A DNA stretch of 64,000 nt from Amnibacterium flavum. Its GTDB lineage: Bacteria; Actinomycetota; Actinomycetes; Actinomycetales; Microbacteriaceae. Below are positions 9,078-17,816 of the stretch, in pieces. The stretch lies in assembly GCF_003097495.1 (NCBI RefSeq), contig NZ_QEOP01000002.1:186001-250000 (forward strand), written 5' to 3'. Below the pieces are notes generated by a model that made no database searches, was not told the DNA's origin, and worked only from the letters and a program-made list of their open reading frames with translations. The position numbers were made by a program, and so were the translations under genes. Numbering within the stretch: the stretch's first letter is position 1; each line of letters begins with the position of its first letter.

Positions 9078-9178
9078 AGCGGCCAGTACCTCATCGAGGT
9101 CGGCGCCGCTCGTTTCGCGGGCTCAACGGGCGGCCACTCGTCGGAGGTCGAGTAGCGCGCAGCGCCTACCGAGACCCG
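9078..9178. repeat. Intergenic palindromic repeat, copy 2
   Basis: It shares the ordered blocks GGGCTCA(A/G)CGGGCGG, GAGGTCGAG(T/C)AGCG and CGAGACC with the element at 5543-5627, and lies between two convergent genes. Confidence 0.45.
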
Positions 9179-9206
9179 CACCCCGCTTCAGGGACCGCCC
9201 CGAACC

Positions 9207-10406
9207 TCAGACGCTGAGTCGAGCGAGCTGCTCCGAAGCCTGCTCGAGCACCTCGAGCCGTTTGCAGAACGCGAAGCGCACGAGTGAGCCGTATTGGCCG
9301 GCACTGCCGGGCAGGCAGAACGCGGAGATCGGCACGGCCACGACACCTGCGAGCTCGGGCAGCGCGCGGCAGAACGCCCCGCCGTCGTCGTAGCCGAGGG
9401 GGGCCGCGTCGGCGACGATGAAGTAGCCCGCGCGGGGAAGGGTGATGTCGAAGCCGGCAGCGCGGAGTCCGCCGGCCAGGAGGTCGCGCTTGCCTGCCAG
9501 GTCGCTGGCGAGGTCGCGGTAGAACGCGTCGGGGAGCTGCAGTCCTGCGGCGATGGCGGGTTGGAACGGAGCCCCGTTCACGTAGGTGAGGAACTGCTTG
9601 ACGGCGACGATCGCGGAGATGAGCGGAGCTGTCGCGATGACCCAGCCGATCTTCCAGCCCGTGGTGTTGAAGGTCTTGCCGCCCGACGAGATCGTGATGG
9701 TGCGCTCGGCGGCCCCGGGCAGGGTCGCGATGGGGGTGTGGGTCGAGCCGTCGTAGTGGAGGTGCTCGTAGACCTCGTCGGTGACGATGAGCGCGTCGTG
9801 GCGTTCGGCGAGCTCGACGATGAGCTGCAGCGTCTCTCGGTCGAAGACAGCCCCGGTGGGGTTGTGGGGAGTGTTCACGATGATGAGCCGTGTGCGGTCG
9901 GTCACGGCGGCGCGGAGGTCGTCGTGGTCGGGCGCGAAGTCGGGGGATCGCAACCGGACGGTGGTGTGGATTCCGTCGGCGAGACCGATGACGGCCCCGT
10001 ACTCGTCGTAGAAGGGCTCGAAGGTGAGCACCTCATCGCCCGGTTCGACGAGAGCGAGGATCGCTGCGCTGAGGGCCTCGGTCGCGCCGGCGGTGACGAG
10101 CACCTCGGTGTCGGGGTCGACGACGAGTCCGTAGAAGCGCTTCTGATGCTCGGCGATCGCCTCGCGGAGCACCGCCATTCCACGGCCGGGCGGGTACTGA
10201 TTGTTGCCGTTCGCGATCTCCCGCTGCGCCGCGTCGGTCACCTCGACCGGACCCGGGTAGTCGGGGAATCCCTGGCCGAGGTTGATCGAGCCTGTCGAGG
10301 CGGCGAGCGCACTCATCTCGGCGAAGATCGTGGTCCGCGCCGTCCCGTCGTCATCGAGGAGGAGCGCGCCACGGGCTGCTCGCTGCCATGCACCCTGCAC
10401 CGTCAC
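9207..10406 (-). CDS. Class I/II PLP aminotransferase
   Basis: This 399-residue fold-type I aminotransferase shows INLGQGFPDYPGP at the N-terminus, NTPHNPTGAVF in the middle and the PLP-binding lysine K244 in SSGGKTFNTTGWK. The GQGFPD motif is typical of kynurenine/methionine/cysteine-conjugate aminotransferases and of succinyldiaminopimelate transaminases. The GTG at 10406 is chosen because a TACCGT element lies eight bases upstream, close to leaderless spacing; upstream in-frame sequence has no coding character. Confidence 0.85.
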   Translation of the reverse strand: MTVQGAWQRAARGALLLDDDGTARTTIFAEMSALAASTGSINLGQGFPDYPGPVEVTDAAQREIANGNNQYPPGRGMAVLREAIAEHQKRFYGLVVDPDTEVLVTAGATEALSAAILALVEPGDEVLTFEPFYDEYGAVIGLADGIHTTVRLRSPDFAPDHDDLRAAVTDRTRLIIVNTPHNPTGAVFDRETLQLIVELAERHDALIVTDEVYEHLHYDGSTHTPIATLPGAAERTITISSGGKTFNTTGWKIGWVIATAPLISAIVAVKQFLTYVNGAPFQPAIAAGLQLPDAFYRDLASDLAGKRDLLAGGLRAAGFDITLPRAGYFIVADAAPLGYDDGGAFCRALPELAGVVAVPISAFCLPGSAGQYGSLVRFAFCKRLEVLEQASEQLARLSV

Positions 10407-10414
10407 GAACGTCA

Positions 10415-10420
10415 ACGGTA
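10415..10420 (-). promoter_or_regulatory. -10 element of aminotransferase gene
   Basis: TACCGT on the reverse strand lies eight bases before the GTG at 10406, compatible with a leaderless transcript. Confidence 0.4.
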
Positions 10421-10468
10421 CCCGCCCGGCGCTGTGGATACTTTCCCCGCCGACACGGGGCGCCGTTC

Positions 10469-10474
10469 TACGGT
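10469..10474 (+). promoter_or_regulatory. -10 element of leaderless lipoprotein transcript
   Basis: TACGGT lies seven bases before the ATG at 10482. Confidence 0.5.
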
Positions 10475-10481
10475 CGGAGCC

Positions 10482-11018
10482 ATGTCCGCACGAAGGATCG
10501 TCGCCGCAGCGGGGGTGCTCGTCGCGCTCGCCTCGCTGACAGCCTGCACGACGACCACGATCGGCGAGCCCGAGCCGGTCGCCACAACCTCGGCTCCCGT
10601 GTTCGCGTCCGACGAGGAAGCCCTCGCCGCCGCGGAGAAGGCCTATGCGGCCTACACCGAGATGAGCGATCTGATAGCGAGCGAGGGCGGAGTCGATCCC
10701 GAGCGGATCGAGCATCTCGCGTCCGGCGATGTGCTGGAAGGGGTGTTGGCGACGTTTGAGCGTTTCCGGGATGAAAGCCTGACGCTCAAGGGGGAGACCA
10801 CCTTCGATTCCCTGGTCTTGCAACGCCAAGACTCTCTCGAGGTAGTCGCCTACCTGTGTCTAGACGTCACAAACGTTGATGTGGTCAACGAGGCGGGAGA
10901 GACAACTGTAAGTCCGGATCGGCGCGACAGGCTGCCATTTGAGGTCACGTTCGAGGTCGCCGGTGGCCAACTGATTCCGGCTAATCGGCAACTATGGCAA
11001 TCGGGCTCGAAGTGTTGA
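10482..11018 (+). CDS. Predicted lipoprotein, unknown function
   Basis: This 178-residue protein has a signal ending in LTAC, a lipobox, followed by a Thr/Pro linker and a mature domain starting with DEEALAAAEKAYAAYTE. The fold resembles small actinobacterial lipoproteins of unknown function found next to PKD-type secreted proteins. The last 80 codons have visibly lower GC and less biased third positions than the first half. The stop overlaps the start of the next gene by 25 bases, so the two are translationally linked. Confidence 0.75.
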   Translation: MSARRIVAAAGVLVALASLTACTTTTIGEPEPVATTSAPVFASDEEALAAAEKAYAAYTEMSDLIASEGGVDPERIEHLASGDVLEGVLATFERFRDESLTLKGETTFDSLVLQRQDSLEVVAYLCLDVTNVDVVNEAGETTVSPDRRDRLPFEVTFEVAGGQLIPANRQLWQSGSKC

Positions 11019-11839
11019 CTAAGTTGGCAGGCACGATCGTCGCTACAGCGATTTTTGTCTGCGCGGCTTCGTTTCAAAGTGCGTGGGCAGCTGGTGGTCA
11101 ATGTGCTGAGGACGACATCTGGTCAGGAGAATGCACCCCTTCGACGTCGGCTGACTCCGACGGGCGTGAGGTGAACGTCCGAGCCGAGGCGACGTTGCCC
11201 GGCGGTCAGGGGGAACCGGGAACCGAAGACTCGGACGGCGACGAGCCGTTCGTCTATCGCGACGCGAACGACTGCTCGAGCGGTGCCGATGCCATCCCGG
11301 GAGTCATCTGCCGCAACGATCTCCTCGTCAACTTCGCCGGCACCGATATCCCGTCGCGGCCCATCACCCTCGCCGACATCGCGACGTTCCGACCATCCGC
11401 GACGGAATTCACGAGCGAGCCCGCGGGGTGGGCGGTCCGCGGTCTACCGGCGAACTTCGTCGCCCCCGCATCACAGCACACAGTTGCCGGAACGCTGCTC
11501 GGCGCACCTGCCGAAGTGCGCTTCACCCCGACATCCTGGCGATGGGACTACGGCGACGGAACCACCCGGACCACCACGACCGGAGGAGCGACCTGGCAGG
11601 CGCTCGGCGTCCCGAGATTCACTCCCACGGCAACCGCCCACAGCTACACCTCGAAGGGGTCGTTCACCGTCACCGGCGCAGTGGTCTACCGCGCGGAGTA
11701 TCGTTTCGGAGGATCGGCGTGGGGCCCGGTCGTGGGGGAGCTGGTGATCGACCTGCCCTCCCGTGACCTCATCGTCTCCGCCGCCTCGACCGTCCTCGTC
11801 GCAGAACGCTGCGGAACGGTTGCGGCCTCCCTCTGCTAG
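10994..11839 (+). CDS. Secreted PKD-like surface protein
   Basis: This is a 281-residue exported protein. The signal peptide (residues about 8-33) ends with AWA. The C-terminal half has a PKD-like domain with WRWDYGDGT and HSYTSKGSFTVTGAV. The ATG at 10994 lies within the preceding lipoprotein gene. Proteins of this build are common in Microbacteriaceae as surface or matrix proteins, but their role is unknown. The first 100 bases are AT-richer than the rest, continuing the dip seen at the end of the lipoprotein gene. Confidence 0.75.
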   Translation: MAIGLEVLTKLAGTIVATAIFVCAASFQSAWAAGGQCAEDDIWSGECTPSTSADSDGREVNVRAEATLPGGQGEPGTEDSDGDEPFVYRDANDCSSGADAIPGVICRNDLLVNFAGTDIPSRPITLADIATFRPSATEFTSEPAGWAVRGLPANFVAPASQHTVAGTLLGAPAEVRFTPTSWRWDYGDGTTRTTTTGGATWQALGVPRFTPTATAHSYTSKGSFTVTGAVVYRAEYRFGGSAWGPVVGELVIDLPSRDLIVSAASTVLVAERCGTVAASLC

Positions 11840-11845
11840 GCGATT

Positions 11846-11873
11846 CATAAGAAAGCACCAGGTCGTGCTTATG
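11846..11873 (+). terminator. Weak hairpin after the PKD-like gene
   Basis: Arms CATAAG...GCAC and GTGCTTATG enclose a CAGGTC loop with a three-base bulge. It may end the lipoprotein/PKD transcript; there is no T-run. Confidence 0.35.
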
Positions 11874-11934
11874 CGTTCCAAACGGCGCCCACAGTCTGGC
11901 GGGGGAAGCTTCATTCACCGGAAGGAGCAAGACC

Positions 11935-13530
11935 ATGACTGAGAACCCCCAGATTCCCGAGGGCGACGCCGTCCCCAGCACCACCCCCGCAGGCGAGGCC
12001 GTCCCCGCGGAGGGCACGCCGACCACGGCCAGCGCCCACACTGCACCCAGCGCCGAGACGACGCCGAGCAACGACGCGACGCCCGTCACCCCGGCCGCCC
12101 CCGCTGCACCCGCCGCCGAGAGCCCCGCTGCACCCGCCGCCGCGACCACTCCCGTCGCCGCCCATTCCGCAGCCCCGGCCCAGCCCGGCGCCTACGCGGC
12201 CGCGCCTGCCCAGCCGGCCGCCTCGATCTACGACATCCCGCCCGCAGCGCAGGCCGGCGACGGTTCCGCATTCGGACCCGCGGCGACCAAGACCAAGGCG
12301 CCCCGCACCGCTCGCCGCGGGATCGCCGTCCCCGTGATCGCCGCGCTCGCCGTCGGTGCCATCCTCGGTGGCGCATCCGGCGCAGGCATCGCCTCCCTCA
12401 TCGGATCGGGCAACACCCGCGTCGTCACGCAGACCGGCACGGGCACGAACGTCACCGTCAACCGCACCGACGACGCAACCACCGTCACCGCGGTCGCCGC
12501 CAAGGCATCCGCCTCGGTCGTGACCATCTCCGTCAGCGGCGGACAGTCCGCGGGCACCGGATCGGGCATCGTCCTCACCGACGACGGCTACATCCTCACC
12601 AACACGCACGTCGTCACCCTCGACGGATCCGTCGCCGACGCTGCCGTGACCGTCCAGACCGCCGACGGCAAGATCTACGACGCGACCATCGTGGGCACCG
12701 ACCCCGTCGTCGACCTCGCCGTGATCAAGCTCACCGACGCCAGCGGCCTCACGCCGATGGACTTCGCCGACTCCGACAACCTCAACGTCGGCGACACGGC
12801 AGTCGCGATCGGCGCGCCCCTCGGCCTGAGCGGGACCGTCACCGACGGCATCGTCAGCGCCCTCGGTCGCTCCATCACCGTCGCCTCGTCGGCCGTGCCC
12901 GACACCCAGGACGGCGAAGACGGCACCGACCAGGGCGACGGAAGCAACCCGTACGACTTCTGGAACTTCGACATCCCGGGTCAGGACGAGTCCCAGCAGC
13001 AGCAGACCCAGTCGACCGGTTCGATCTCGGTCCCCGTCATCCAGACCGACGCAGCAATCAACCCCGGCAACTCGGGTGGTGCTCTCCTCAACTCGAGCGG
13101 TGAGCTCATCGGTGTGAACGTCGCCATCGCGAGCGCCGGCAGCTCGTCCTCCTCGCAGTCCGGCAGCATCGGCGTCGGATTCGCCATCCCGTCGAACCTC
13201 GCCAAGCGCGTGGCCGACGAGATCATCGCCGACGGCGTCGCGACCCATGGTCTGCTCGGCGCATCCGTCGCCGACTCGACGTCGGCCGACGAGACCGCCA
13301 AGGTGGCTGGTGCCTACATCGACGAGGTCGTCAGCGGAGGGGCCGCCGAACAGGCCGGCCTCAAGTCGGGCGACATCATCACCCAGTTCAACGGTGTCAC
13401 CGTCGGCAGCTCCACCGACCTCACCGCGCAGGTCCGCTACCTCGCGGCCGGTGCGAAGGCCGACCTGCAGTACGTCCGCGGCGGCAAGACTTACGAGGCC
13501 ACCGTCACGCTCGGAACGCTCAGCCTCTGA
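11935..13530 (+). CDS. HtrA/DegP-family trypsin-like serine protease with PDZ domain
   Basis: This 531-residue membrane-anchored protease begins with a disordered Pro/Ala/Thr-rich cytoplasmic tail (about 128 residues). One membrane segment (about 129-155) follows, then an S1C protease domain with the triad H225 (TNTHVV), D260 (VVDLAVIKL) and S380 (NPGNSGGALL). A C-terminal PDZ domain includes AGLKSGDIITQFNG. It should degrade or refold damaged exported proteins outside the membrane. An Asp/Gln-rich insertion sits before the serine motif. The ATG at 11935 has an AAGGAG ribosome site nine bases upstream, and a strong hairpin follows the stop. Confidence 0.92.
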   Translation: MTENPQIPEGDAVPSTTPAGEAVPAEGTPTTASAHTAPSAETTPSNDATPVTPAAPAAPAAESPAAPAAATTPVAAHSAAPAQPGAYAAAPAQPAASIYDIPPAAQAGDGSAFGPAATKTKAPRTARRGIAVPVIAALAVGAILGGASGAGIASLIGSGNTRVVTQTGTGTNVTVNRTDDATTVTAVAAKASASVVTISVSGGQSAGTGSGIVLTDDGYILTNTHVVTLDGSVADAAVTVQTADGKIYDATIVGTDPVVDLAVIKLTDASGLTPMDFADSDNLNVGDTAVAIGAPLGLSGTVTDGIVSALGRSITVASSAVPDTQDGEDGTDQGDGSNPYDFWNFDIPGQDESQQQQTQSTGSISVPVIQTDAAINPGNSGGALLNSSGELIGVNVAIASAGSSSSSQSGSIGVGFAIPSNLAKRVADEIIADGVATHGLLGASVADSTSADETAKVAGAYIDEVVSGGAAEQAGLKSGDIITQFNGVTVGSSTDLTAQVRYLAAGAKADLQYVRGGKTYEATVTLGTLSL

Positions 13531-13546
13531 TCCTCCGGTAGTGAAA

Positions 13547-13581
13547 CGAAGGGCCGGCAGTCATCGACTGCCGGCCCTTCG
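13547..13581 (+). terminator. Strong hairpin after htrA-like gene
   Basis: A perfect 16-bp stem (CGAAGGGCCGGCAGTC with its complement) closes on a 3-base loop 16 bases after the protease stop. No T-run follows, as is common in high-GC actinobacteria. Confidence 0.8.
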
Positions 13582-13657
13582 GCTCGTCCGCGCAACCTCC
13601 GCGACACCCATCCGGCTTTTCCGCCCCGCCAGACTCGCCCGGTACACTCCGAAAACG

Positions 13658-14713
13658 ATGGCAGAGCACCTGGGAGACCCGACCCCGGCCAGCCTCCCGG
13701 CGGTCTCCTATGTCATGCCCGTGCTCAACGAGGTCGAGCACGTCGAGGCCGCCGTCGCCAGCCTCGTCGACCAGGACTACGCCGGCGAGTTCGACGTCAT
13801 GCTGGCCCTCGGCCCCAGCACGGACGGCACCGACGAACTCGTCGCCCGGCTGAGCGCCGCCGACCCCCGCATCCGCAGCGTCGTCAACGAACTCGGCACC
13901 ACACCCGAGGGGCTCAACGTGGCCATCCGGGCGACCTCTAACCCCATCGTGGTCCGCGTCGACGCCCACTCGGTGCTGCCGCGCGACTACACGCGCATCG
14001 CGGTCGACACGATCCTCCGCACCGGGGCCGCCAATGTGGGCGGCATCATGGACGCCCAGGGCAAGACGCCCTTCGAACAGGCCGTCGCCCTGGCCTACAG
14101 CTCGCCGGTCGGGCTCGGCGGCACACGACTGCACGTCGGCGGCGATGAGGGCCCGGCCGAGACGGTCTACCTGGGAGTGTTCCAGCGCGACCGCCTCGAG
14201 GCCGCGGGCCTTTTCGACGAGGGCGTGCGACGAGGCCAGGACTGGGAACTCAACCGGCGCCTGCGCAAGAGCGGTGAGACCGTCTGGTTCAACCCCGCCC
14301 TCCGAGTCGTCTACCGACCCCGTTCGAGCGTGCGTCGACTCGCTCGCCAGTTCCTCAGCACGGGCCTGTGGCGCGGCGAACTCGCCCGCCGGGACCCTTC
14401 GGCCAACGGCATCCGCTACTTCGTTCCGCCCGTCATGGTGCTCGGGGTCATCGTCGGGCTCCTGCTCGGACTCGTCGGCGTCGTCCAGGCGATCGTCGGA
14501 GCCGTGCCCTGGGCTCTCATCGGATTCGTCATCCCCGCCGTGTACGCGCTCTTCGTGGTCGCGGCGACCATCGTCATCGGGCGTCGTCTGCCGCTTCGCG
14601 CGCGTCTCTGGTTTCTCCTAGTCTTGCCCTGCATCCATTTCTGCTGGGGCATCGGATTCTTCTTCGGCATCGCGAAGCTCACCCGCAACATCCAGGCCTA
14701 CACCGGAAGGTGA
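13658..14713 (+). CDS. Family 2 glycosyltransferase with C-terminal membrane segments
   Basis: This 351-residue GT2 enzyme has the N-terminal VSYVMPVLNEVEHVEAAV nucleotide-binding segment, a VRVDAHS acidic motif and a GQDWELNRRLRKSG acceptor-side motif. Three to four hydrophobic helices (about residues 255-345) then hold it in the membrane. It likely adds a sugar during cell-surface glycan synthesis. It begins a three-gene run: the CDP-alcohol phosphotransferase follows after 3 bases. A TACACT element nine bases before the ATG may be its -10. Confidence 0.85.
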   Translation: MAEHLGDPTPASLPAVSYVMPVLNEVEHVEAAVASLVDQDYAGEFDVMLALGPSTDGTDELVARLSAADPRIRSVVNELGTTPEGLNVAIRATSNPIVVRVDAHSVLPRDYTRIAVDTILRTGAANVGGIMDAQGKTPFEQAVALAYSSPVGLGGTRLHVGGDEGPAETVYLGVFQRDRLEAAGLFDEGVRRGQDWELNRRLRKSGETVWFNPALRVVYRPRSSVRRLARQFLSTGLWRGELARRDPSANGIRYFVPPVMVLGVIVGLLLGLVGVVQAIVGAVPWALIGFVIPAVYALFVVAATIVIGRRLPLRARLWFLLVLPCIHFCWGIGFFFGIAKLTRNIQAYTGR

Positions 14714-14716
14714 CGC

Positions 14717-15571
14717 GTGTCCGACGCCAAGACCGCAGGCGCGCCCTCGGCTCCTCACCGAAGAGTGCCGACGTCGATCGCTGAACAGCGCGCCGTCACC
14801 CAGCCGCCCGAGGTCCGCCTCCGTGCGAACGCAGAGCACTGGACGGCCTCGCTGTATCTGCGTCGCATCTCGCCGTACCTGACCTGGCCGCTCCTGCACA
14901 CCGCGATCTCGGCCAACGGGGTGACCGGGCTGATGATCCTCGCCGGCTGGTCCACGGCCGCCGCGCTGCTCATCCCCGGCATCGGAGGGGCGCTGCTCGC
15001 GCTCGTGCTCGGCCAGGTGCAGATGCTCCTCGACTGCAGCGACGGGGAGGTGGCCCGCTGGCGCGGCACCTCGTCTCCGGCAGGAGTGTTCCTCGACAAG
15101 GTCGGTCACTACACGACCGAGGCGCTCATCGCCGTCGCCCTCGGCATCCGCGCCGCCGGCTACCCGTTCGAGGTGCCGGGCGACTTCGCCTGGACCACGC
15201 TCGGCTTCGCTCTCGCCCTCATCATCGTGCTCAACAAGGCCCTCAACGACATGGTCCACGTCGCGCGTGCCAACGCCGGCCTCACCAAGCTCGCCGACCG
15301 GAAAGAGGAGTCGGTTCCCACGCAGAGCCTGGTCGCTACTCTCCGCCGCGCGGCGCGGTTCGTGCCCTTCCACCGGCTGTACCACTCCGTCGAGCTGACG
15401 ATCATCGTCTTCGCGGCCGCCGTGCTCGGACTCGTCGTCTCGGCCGCGGGTGTGGCCGACGGCGAGCTCGTCGTCGACCGCTGGCTGGTCGGCATCCTCG
15501 TCCCGCTCTCGCTGCTCGCCCTCGCCGGTCACTTCGTCGCGATCATGGCGTCGAGGCGTGTCAGGGGCTGA
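14717..15571 (+). CDS. CDP-alcohol phosphatidyltransferase family protein
   Basis: This 284-residue integral membrane enzyme has the CDP-alcohol motif DGEVAR, eight residues, G, three residues, D. The usual final aspartate position is histidine here (LDKVGH). This family transfers a phosphoalcohol from a CDP-linked donor to an alcohol acceptor. In polysaccharide loci, members place polyol- or inositol-phosphate units or act on lipid carriers. The GTG start at 14717 lies 3 bases after the GT2 stop, and the next GT2 gene begins 4 bases after its stop, so all three are one operon. Confidence 0.8.
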   Translation: MSDAKTAGAPSAPHRRVPTSIAEQRAVTQPPEVRLRANAEHWTASLYLRRISPYLTWPLLHTAISANGVTGLMILAGWSTAAALLIPGIGGALLALVLGQVQMLLDCSDGEVARWRGTSSPAGVFLDKVGHYTTEALIAVALGIRAAGYPFEVPGDFAWTTLGFALALIIVLNKALNDMVHVARANAGLTKLADRKEESVPTQSLVATLRRAARFVPFHRLYHSVELTIIVFAAAVLGLVVSAAGVADGELVVDRWLVGILVPLSLLALAGHFVAIMASRRVRG

Positions 15572-15575
15572 CCGG

Positions 15576-16454
15576 GTGCCGCAACCGCCCAGGGTCGGGG
15601 TCGTTCTCCTGACCCAGGGCACCCGACCGGTCGACCTCGATCGCGCGCTCGCCAGCGTGCTCGCACAGCGCGCCGTCGAGATCGATGTCGTCATCGTCGG
15701 AAACGGCTGTGATCCGGCGTCCGGCCCCGTCCCCGAGGGCGTGCGCACGCTCGCCCTTCCGACGAACGTCGGCATTCCGGCCGGCCGCAACGCGGGTGCG
15801 CCCGTCGTGTCGGGCGAGTGGATCTTCTTCCTCGACGATGACGCGAGCCTCCCATCGCCCGAGTTCCTCGTCGACGCGATCGCCCTCGTGGGCGCCGACC
15901 CGCGCATCGGAATGATTCAACCGCGAGTCGTGGATCCCACCGGCGCGACGACGCCGCGGCGGTGGATCCCGCGCATCCGCAAGGGCGACCCGTCGCGCTC
16001 CAGCCCGATGATGACGGCGTGGGAGGGAGCCGTTCTCCTGCCGAGAACGGTATTCGACGTCACAGGCGGGTGGGGCGATCCGTACTTCTACGCGCACGAG
16101 GGCATCGAGCTCGCCTGGCGGGTCTGGGACACCGGCCGCATCGCCTGGTACGCGGGAGAGCTCGAAGCCGCGCATCCGGTGATCGAGCCGACCCGCCACG
16201 ACGACTTCTACCGGCTCACCGCCCGCAACAGGGTCTGGCTTGCCCGACGCAACCTGCCCGCGGTTCTGACGCCGCTGTACACGGGGGCCTGGCTGGCCAT
16301 CCAGGTGCTGCGCTTCGCACGCGACAGTCGCGGGCGGGCCGCCTGGTTCGCGGGCTGGCGGGAGGGGTGGCGCACCGACCCGGGCGGGCGGCACCGCATG
16401 CGGTGGCGCACCGTGCTGCGGATGGCGCGGGCAGGGCGCCCGCCCATCGTCTGA
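15576..16454 (+). CDS. Family 2 glycosyltransferase
   Basis: This 292-residue GT2 enzyme has VGVVLLTQGTRP at the N-terminus, the NVGIPAGRNAG motif, the DDDAS metal-binding motif (WIFFLDDDAS) and an HEGIELAWRVWD acceptor motif. It resembles rhamnosyl- or galactofuranosyl-type transferases in wall glycan synthesis; the sugar is unknown. The GTG at 15576 has an AGGGGC ribosome site; another in-frame GTG at 15558 would overlap the previous gene. It is the third gene of the polysaccharide operon. Confidence 0.85.
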   Translation: MPQPPRVGVVLLTQGTRPVDLDRALASVLAQRAVEIDVVIVGNGCDPASGPVPEGVRTLALPTNVGIPAGRNAGAPVVSGEWIFFLDDDASLPSPEFLVDAIALVGADPRIGMIQPRVVDPTGATTPRRWIPRIRKGDPSRSSPMMTAWEGAVLLPRTVFDVTGGWGDPYFYAHEGIELAWRVWDTGRIAWYAGELEAAHPVIEPTRHDDFYRLTARNRVWLARRNLPAVLTPLYTGAWLAIQVLRFARDSRGRAAWFAGWREGWRTDPGGRHRMRWRTVLRMARAGRPPIV

Positions 16455-16492
16455 ACCGTCCGTCGTTTCCGTCGCCGAGCGGACCTCACGAC

Positions 16493-16498
16493 TAGCCT
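16493..16498 (+). promoter_or_regulatory. -10 element of leaderless glycerophosphotransferase transcript
   Basis: TAGCCT lies six bases before the GTG at 16505. Confidence 0.5.
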
Positions 16499-16504
16499 GG
16501 GGGA

Positions 16505-17785
16505 GTGACGTTCCTCTCCGACGCCCGCTTGGCCGCGAAGGTCGCGCGCCGGCTGGTCCGCCAGCGGATCCATCGACGTCAGCTCCGCAGGACTCTCGCC
16601 GCCCGTCCGCCTCTGAAGCCCGGCCACTACGAGATCGCCGTCTACTTCGCCGACGCCGCCGTGAACATGTACCAGATCCGCCAGTGGTACAAGCCGCTGG
16701 CCGAGCTGAGCGCCCGTCACCCCGTCCTCGTGCTCAGCCGCTCGGCCTCTGCAGCGAACGGGATCCTCGCCGAATCGGATCTCCCGGTCGCGTTCGTGCG
16801 CAGCGTCGCCGACCTCGAGCGGACCGTCGCGGAGCAGCCCCTCCGCATCGTCCTCTACGTCAACCAGAACGCTCGCAACTTCCAGATGATGCGGTACGGC
16901 CGTCGCTGGCACGTCTTCATCAATCATGGTGAGAGCGACAAGATGTACATGACGACCAACCAGTTCAAGGCCTACGACTACAGCCTCATCGCCGGGCAGG
17001 CGGCCCGCGAACGGCTGGGACGGGTGCTCTGGGACTACGACTTCGACAAGCGCGCGATCGAGATCGGCCGGCCGCAAGCCGATCATTACTCGGGCGAACT
17101 GCCGTTCACGCCCGACGAGCGGACGGTCGTTCTCTACGCCCCGACCTGGGAGGGCGATCGGCCGTCAGCGGCCTACGGATCCGTTGCGAGCCACGGCGTC
17201 GACCTCGTCCGCTCACTGCTGGCCACCGGACGGCACCGCGTCATCTACCGCCCGCATCCGCGGAGCGGCGTCGTCGACCACGCCTACGGTGCGGCGAACC
17301 GCGAGATCGTCCAGATGATCGCTCGGGCGAATCAGGCGGATCCGTCGGTGAAGCACGTGCACGACACGGGATCCGACATCGGCTGGCAGCTCGCGATCGC
17401 CGACGTCGCCGTGGTCGATATCTCGGCCATGGTCTACGACCGCCTCGCAACAGGCAAGCCGCTGCTCGTCACACGACCGGTGAACCCGCTCGCCGAGATC
17501 GACGCCGGCGGATACCTGTCCGACGCCGAATGGCTCACCGCGGAGGAGGCGGCGCACGCGCCCGAACGGCTCGCGCTCGTCGCGGATGACGACGTCGCGC
17601 GCGAGAGACTCTCTCGCTGGGTCACGCACTACTTCGGCGACACGACGCCGGGCGTTGCGACCGAACGCTTCCACGCGGCCATCGAGCACCTGTTCGCCGT
17701 CTGGGAGGAGAACGCCGCACTGCACGACGGCGACTCGCCCTCCGACGACTCCTGGGACCCCGACGCGAGCGACGAGGACGACTGA
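16505..17785 (+). CDS. CDP-glycerol:glycerophosphate glycerophosphotransferase family protein
   Basis: This 426-residue protein has the GT-B type C-terminal half seen in TagB/TagF teichoic acid polymerases: VVLYAPTWEGDRPS, IYRPHPRSG, and a DVAVVDISAMVYD segment. A basic, amphipathic N-terminus should bind the inner membrane face. It likely adds or polymerises glycerol- (or another polyol-) phosphate onto a wall polymer before export. The acidic C-terminal tail is unstructured. The export pair at 18734-20288 and the nucleotidyltransferase at 20465 fit the same pathway. Confidence 0.85.
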   Translation: MTFLSDARLAAKVARRLVRQRIHRRQLRRTLAARPPLKPGHYEIAVYFADAAVNMYQIRQWYKPLAELSARHPVLVLSRSASAANGILAESDLPVAFVRSVADLERTVAEQPLRIVLYVNQNARNFQMMRYGRRWHVFINHGESDKMYMTTNQFKAYDYSLIAGQAARERLGRVLWDYDFDKRAIEIGRPQADHYSGELPFTPDERTVVLYAPTWEGDRPSAAYGSVASHGVDLVRSLLATGRHRVIYRPHPRSGVVDHAYGAANREIVQMIARANQADPSVKHVHDTGSDIGWQLAIADVAVVDISAMVYDRLATGKPLLVTRPVNPLAEIDAGGYLSDAEWLTAEEAAHAPERLALVADDDVARERLSRWVTHYFGDTTPGVATERFHAAIEHLFAVWEENAALHDGDSPSDDSWDPDASDEDD

Positions 17786-17816
17786 CCGGTCCTCGGCGCA
17801 GAGATGCGGTACCCGG

